The notes under the pieces: generated by a model
What the model was told of the DNA's origin: nothing
Database searches by the model: none
The model's input: only the letters and a program-made list of their open reading frames with translations
Shown here: positions 56,308-59,350 of the stretch, in pieces
Layout: the number at the start of each line of letters is the position of its first letter
How positions within the stretch are numbered: the stretch's first letter is position 1
NCBI GenBank assembly: GCA_030765335.1
Contig: JAVCCU010000014.1
Location: 1-59,350 of the forward strand
Direction: 5' to 3'
Length of the DNA stretch: 59,350 bases
Origin: Candidatus Kaelpia aquatica
Lineage (GTDB): Bacteria; Omnitrophota; Gorgyraeia; Kaelpiales; Kaelpiaceae
Translations under genes and position numbers: made by a program

Positions 56308-57297
56308 CTACCTCCCTACGGTTATCCAAGATTTTATTTTCTTAACCCTTATCCCTCCAGGTAAATCTACTACAGAATTATCCGGACGCTCATAGATTAA
56401 CGACTCTATCTCTTTCCAGTGAGAATATTCAAGCCTCTTTAGATCCCCCTTAACTACTTCAACTGCTCTCCTCGTAAGCTCAGCCATTATGTAAGGATGG
56501 AATCTTTTTAATCTATCAGTTTTTATTTTAACATAAGAAGATTCTTTTTTCACACACCTTTTGAAAGCATCTTCAATTTCAACCTCTATAAAGCCATGCA
56601 ACTGCGACATATTGGAGGCAGTCTTACAGAGAAGCTCTTTGATATTTGGATTAAATTCCTTCTCAATATAAGGTATCAGCTCATGCCTCACCTTATTGCG
56701 GTTAAATTTAATATCGAAGTTACTCTTATCTATGCATGGAGATATTTTATTTTTCTCTAAATATTTTTCTATCTCTTTTCTTGAAGAAGCAAGCAAAGGC
56801 CTTACTATCTCTACTCCATTCATGTCCATCTTAAAAGATATACCCTTAAAACCCTTCAACCCCGAACCTCTGATTAGCCTCTGCAGTAAGGTTTCAGCCT
56901 GATCATCACTATTATGAGCAACAGCTATCTTGTTAAAACTTTTTCTTTTGGCTGTCGATACTAAAAACTTATACCTCTCTCTTCTTGCAATATCTTCAAG
57001 AGACCTCTTCTCTTTTTTTGAAATAAGAGGTACGTCAGATTTTTTAGTATAAAAATCGATTTTAAAATTAGATGCTAAGCTCCCTACGTATTCCTGCTCT
57101 CTATCAGACTCTCTGCGTATTCCATGATGAAAATACCCTAGAGCCATATTAAATCCTAATTCAGATCTTAACTCATTTAGGATATAGGTCATAGCAACAG
57201 AATCAGGACCACCTGATACTGCTAATAAAATACTCTCTTTCTTTTTTATAAGAGAATACTCAAATATAGTACCTCTAATCTCATCTCTTAGTTTCAT
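56308..57297 (-). CDS. tilS: tRNA(Ile)-lysidine synthetase
   Basis: 329 residues. PP-loop SGGPDS (28-33), HHGIRRESDREQEYV and HNSDDQAETLLQRLIRGSG are the family core. It changes C34 of the CAT tRNA that reads AUA, which matters here since an AUA start is proposed for rnhB and a CAT tRNA lies at the window edge. Compact form with a short C-terminal part. Confidence 0.95.
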   Translation of the reverse strand: MKLRDEIRGTIFEYSLIKKKESILLAVSGGPDSVAMTYILNELRSELGFNMALGYFHHGIRRESDREQEYVGSLASNFKIDFYTKKSDVPLISKKEKRSLEDIARRERYKFLVSTAKRKSFNKIAVAHNSDDQAETLLQRLIRGSGLKGFKGISFKMDMNGVEIVRPLLASSRKEIEKYLEKNKISPCIDKSNFDIKFNRNKVRHELIPYIEKEFNPNIKELLCKTASNMSQLHGFIEVEIEDAFKRCVKKESSYVKIKTDRLKRFHPYIMAELTRRAVEVVKGDLKRLEYSHWKEIESLIYERPDNSVVDLPGGIRVKKIKSWITVGR

Positions 57298-57416
57298 ATA
57301 ATAAAGATTGTTTTACTAAAATTCATGGAGAAATAAAGCTGATAAAGAACTCTCATTTTACACTATAAATACAGTTAAATTTATCAAACAATAAAACAAA
57401 CTATTTACAATCTAGA

Positions 57417-57773
57417 TTATTCTTTTTCCCTCAATACTTTCCAAACATAATGAAGGATAAAATCACGCTCGCAATCTTCAATCTCGGTAAATTTAACACC
57501 TACAATATAAGGATAGCTTTTATCCTCTCTTCTCTGCGACCAAACAACACTACCTTTAGTCTGAATACTCTTATTTATCTTCTTAATATAGATACCTACT
57601 TCTAATAAAGTCTCCTGCTGTATGCCCTCTCCGGCAGAAAAACATATCCCTCCTGCGCTAATATTTTGACATAGAGCATTAATCGAAGAATCGTCTCGAC
57701 CTAATACTCTATAATTAACGCTGAGAAAATCATCTAATCTTGGATACTCACGACGTTCAACCATAGTATTCAA
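57417..57773 (-). CDS. PilZ-domain protein, probable c-di-GMP receptor
   Basis: 118 residues, a single PilZ domain. The c-di-GMP site is intact: RxxxR at Arg8-Arg12 in ERREYPR and the NISAGG (37-42) form of (D/N)xSxxG. SVVWSQRREDKSYPYIVGVKF is the usual last strand set. Stand-alone PilZ proteins pass the signal to motility, pili or matrix systems; the partner is unknown. It has 120-base gaps on both sides. Confidence 0.9.
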   Translation of the reverse strand: MNTMVERREYPRLDDFLSVNYRVLGRDDSSINALCQNISAGGICFSAGEGIQQETLLEVGIYIKKINKSIQTKGSVVWSQRREDKSYPYIVGVKFTEIEDCERDFILHYVWKVLREKE

Positions 57774-57948
57774 TTTACACTTTACTAGAAAAGAATCAAT
57801 AAAAAAATCTAAAGACTACTAATAGTAAACAGGCTCTCCTATTGAAATTAAACTACGGATATTTTATCTCGGGATGCTCGCTAAACCAGTAACTCTACTA
57901 GTATACGCCACGACTAACTCATAAAACGACTACTAATATGCTTCCCTG

Positions 57949-57969
57949 CTTAGCCTTCATCTCCTCCTT
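57949..57969. repeat. 21-bp direct repeat, copy A
   Basis: Identical to 58238-58258 and in the same orientation; weaker similarity continues for about 20 bases past it. On the minus strand it contains AAGGAGGAGATGAAGGCTAA, coding for the last residues of the micro-protein. Confidence 0.8.
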
Positions 57970-58099
57970 CTTTATTTTTATTTTCTTCTCTTTTCTTTTT
58001 TGACCAATATACCCTTCCAAGCCAAATAATTCCTATATGTAATATTGCTACACCAATATAAAAAACAACCAGTGCAGTCATGCTAATATTTTTATACAT
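57950..58099 (-). CDS. 49-residue membrane micro-protein
   Basis: A small ORF starting at ATG 58097-58099, with GGAAGG about 7 bases upstream. Residues 7-31 form one hydrophobic helix (LVVFYIGVAILHIGIIWLG), followed by a strongly charged Lys/Glu tail ending KEGGDEG. This sorting of charge and one helix is typical of real small membrane proteins. No family is recognised. Its last seven codons lie in a 21-bp block that recurs at 58238-58258. It could be chance, but start, Shine-Dalgarno and composition support it. Confidence 0.5.
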   Translation of the reverse strand: MYKNISMTALVVFYIGVAILHIGIIWLGRVYWSKKKREENKNKEGGDEG

Positions 58100-58163
58100 C
58101 CTATCCCTTCCATACTTTAATTATCTTGTCCTCTTAACTATCTATTGCCTCCTAAGCGAGAAT

Positions 58164-58213
58164 TGGCGGTGAGTGGGCTCGAACCACTGACAATACGGGT
58201 ATGAGCCTGTAAA
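58164..58213 (-). pseudogene. tRNA-Met-type (CAT) 3'-half fragment
   Basis: On the minus strand this holds an intact T arm (AGTGG/CCACT, loop TTCGAGC), acceptor 3' strand CACCGCC with discriminator A, the variable region, and the loop with anticodon CAT. The 5' side of the anticodon stem has an extra base and no D arm or 5' acceptor strand can be found, so it is a fragment. 42 bases (58166-58207) match the tRNA at the right edge with one difference. Confidence 0.8.
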
Positions 58214-58237
58214 AACCTTATTACTAGTGCTTTCTTA

Positions 58238-58258
58238 CTTAGCCTTCATCTCCTCCTT
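58238..58258. repeat. 21-bp direct repeat, copy B
   Basis: Second copy of 57949-57969. Here it is not within an evident ORF, since a TAG lies a short way upstream and no start follows. It runs into the tRNA fragment. Confidence 0.8.
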
Positions 58259-58311
58259 TTGGGGTTAAGTGGTTAGTATTTATAGTATTATTATACTACG
58301 GAATTAAATAG

Positions 58312-58354
58312 GAAAGTATAAAAAGAAAAGCCCGCCAAGCTAATAGCAGGCTTT
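58312..58354 (-). terminator. Terminator after the exported unknown gene
   Basis: AAAGCCTGC (58346-58354, read on the minus strand) and GCGGGCTTT (58327-58335) form a 9-bp stem with one mismatch and a ten-base loop, followed by CTTTTCTTTTT. Located about 40 bases past the stop at 58391. Confidence 0.8.
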
Positions 58355-58390
58355 AATCAACAAGCTAACTACGAAACACTACCTATTGTT

Positions 58391-59077
58391 TTACTCAGGC
58401 ATTATAGCGAATTTATCTTGGTATGTCTCTATCTGACCAGATTCAAAGAAATCAAAAGAGCTACCACCAGGATTCATATAACGCACAACAAGTGTACCAG
58501 TTAAAATACCAGCATGCTTTACAGCAACGTATTCATCAAATCGTATTTTAAGCGTACTCACGAAATCTCTATCGCCCCTTTCAACTGCTTCTTCAAGTGT
58601 AACTGACGTAACTTCTCCATTAGCCCAGTTCCACCCCGACCCCTCATAGAAAACAAGATGGCCTATAGCCTCTACAGTCAACTTGATGTCGTCACCAATT
58701 CTTAATTCATTTCTAAAAATCTTATTTCCCTCTTTGTCGCAGGTCTCTGTAATGGTCGATACCACCTCTCCACTACTAATCATCTCTTCTAATCCATAGG
58801 TGTTTAATAGGTCCATGATTGGGTTTAATGCTAGCTCCCCAAAAAGCCCTGAAGCTCCTCTAATTTGATGCTCTTTTCCTGCCATACGAACTATATTTTG
58901 CAAACTGTCTTCTAGTTCATCTCTGCCTTGAATCACTGCTTCTCTCATTGGAACATCTTTATTAGCTAAAACAGATGTTATGTTTTCAATAGGCGGTGAT
59001 AATACTGCTGCAATCGCCAAATTTAATACACTCACTACTAACCCTACTACTACTAAAACTATTGCTAATTTCTTCAT
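58391..59077 (-). CDS. Exported protein of unknown function
   Basis: 228 residues. Signal peptide at 1-23 (LAIVLVVVGLVVSVLNLAIAA). The mature part has a helical region (30-100) and a beta-rich region (115-225) with GDDIKLTVEAIGHLVFYEGSG and GILTGTLVVRYMNPGG. One pair-less Cys is in ETCDKEG. I recognise no family. It has its own promoter, a strong AAGGAGG site before the ATG, and a clear terminator, so it is a single-gene transcript. It lies between the two tRNA-Met-like copies. Confidence 0.75.
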   Translation of the reverse strand: MKKLAIVLVVVGLVVSVLNLAIAAVLSPPIENITSVLANKDVPMREAVIQGRDELEDSLQNIVRMAGKEHQIRGASGLFGELALNPIMDLLNTYGLEEMISSGEVVSTITETCDKEGNKIFRNELRIGDDIKLTVEAIGHLVFYEGSGWNWANGEVTSVTLEEAVERGDRDFVSTLKIRFDEYVAVKHAGILTGTLVVRYMNPGGSSFDFFESGQIETYQDKFAIMPE

Positions 59078-59165
59078 CTTTCTACCTCCTTGTTTTACCT
59101 TTTACTTTAATCTATTTCAATTCCCCCTCCCAAGAGAAAATTATTTTCAATATATCTATATCATA

Positions 59166-59193
59166 TTTGTACCATCAAATCAATGTTTGTCAA
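59166..59193 (-). promoter_or_regulatory. Promoter of the exported unknown gene
   Basis: Perfect -35 TTGACA (59188-59193) and -10 TACAAA (59166-59171), 16 bases apart, on the minus strand. It gives an untranslated leader of about 80 bases with an A-rich run before the start. Confidence 0.55.
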
Positions 59194-59306
59194 ATAAATT
59201 TTACAAAGTTTTTAAATTGTGGGGGTAAACTATTTTTATCTACTAATAATGTTCAAAATAAAACAAGAACCAAACAATACAAAGAATTAGAAACAAAAAG
59301 TGGAAA

Positions 59307-59350
59307 TAGCGGTGAGTGGACTCGAACCACTGACAATACGGGTATGAGCC
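59307..59350 (-). tRNA. tRNA with anticodon CAT (Met/fMet/Ile2), cut by window edge
   Basis: Only the 3' part is inside the window: acceptor strand CACCGCT with discriminator A, T arm AGTGG/CCACT with loop TTCGAGT, and anticodon loop CTCATAC. Acceptor and T arm look intact. The 5' half lies outside, so the amino acid cannot be settled. Confidence 0.8.

Noticed and set aside
57919-57960. Short ORF MKAKQGSILVVVL after the micro-protein, as a pilin-like gene
   Set aside because: It stops after 13 codons and the GGAGG is only two bases from the ATG. It could be a decayed pseudopilin start, but nothing further supports it.
57840-58260. tmRNA or other structured RNA gene
   Set aside because: The tRNA-like 3' part lacks a matching 5' acceptor strand and no tag-peptide frame was found; a tRNA-Met fragment explains it better.
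1-59350. CRISPR array, rRNA operon, replication origin
   Set aside because: No regularly spaced repeats, no rRNA-like stretch and no DnaA-box cluster or dnaA/dnaN genes were seen.

Overview
The window comes from an AT-rich bacterial chromosome. Almost every gene lies on the minus strand in long, tightly packed operons that often overlap by 1-20 bases. The V-type ATPase operon has the order E, DUF2764, A, B, D, I, K, which is the order known from Chlamydia and its relatives. Together with an outer-membrane LolA-like carrier, murA, queuosine genes and several exported HEAT/TPR/helix-turn-helix proteins, this suggests the PVC superphylum, most likely a Candidatus Omnitrophota-type organism. That placement is inference; no rRNA gene is present.

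Layout. 1-2400 is accessory DNA: the end of an IS30-family transposase, then a two-gene module (RES-like protein and TIR-like/deoxyribosyltransferase-like protein) bracketed by a perfect 31-bp direct repeat. A tRNA-Val follows. 2587-10131 holds an exported carbohydrate-binding-like protein and the V-ATPase operon; its K subunit carries the residues that bind Na+ in Enterococcus NtpK. 10185-18280 is a pyrimidine super-operon, pyrR-pyrB-pyrC-lolA-like-Mut7C-mutM-pyrK-pyrD-pyrF-pyrE. It is led by a recognisable promoter, a PyrR-binding RNA hairpin and an attenuator terminator, so all of UMP synthesis after carbamoyl phosphate is under one switch. 18397-27984 holds an aldolase, nadE, lpdA, mdh, an M29 aminopeptidase, a short BatD-like protein and the one-carbon cluster fhs-fchA-folD. 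28096-33287 is a translation and cell-wall operon (prfA, prmC, murA, rpsP, trmD, rplS, rnhB). Two tRNAs (Tyr, Thr) follow. 33626-42806 holds a TPR-like exported protein, queA, a SpoIID protein, queH, ruvCAB, yebC and an EF-G paralogue.

42904-50005 is the least ordinary part: three consecutive large genes whose products begin with a signal peptide or signal anchor. One has HEAT repeats and a C-terminal Cys-His papain/transglutaminase-like domain. One has a winged-helix-like N-terminus and a sigma-region-4-like C-terminus. One has four tandem XRE-type helix-turn-helix domains. DNA-binding folds behind an export signal are unexpected, and the promoters of two of these genes contain repeats that could be operators.

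50094-57773 is a housekeeping run (nnrD, acpS, pdxJ, cdaR, cdaA, folP, ftsH, tilS, PilZ). The right end, 57774-59350, is loose intergenic DNA with a 49-residue membrane micro-protein, a duplicated 21-bp segment, a tRNA-Met 3'-half fragment, an exported unknown protein and, cut by the window edge, a tRNA with anticodon CAT that matches the fragment at 41 of 42 bases.
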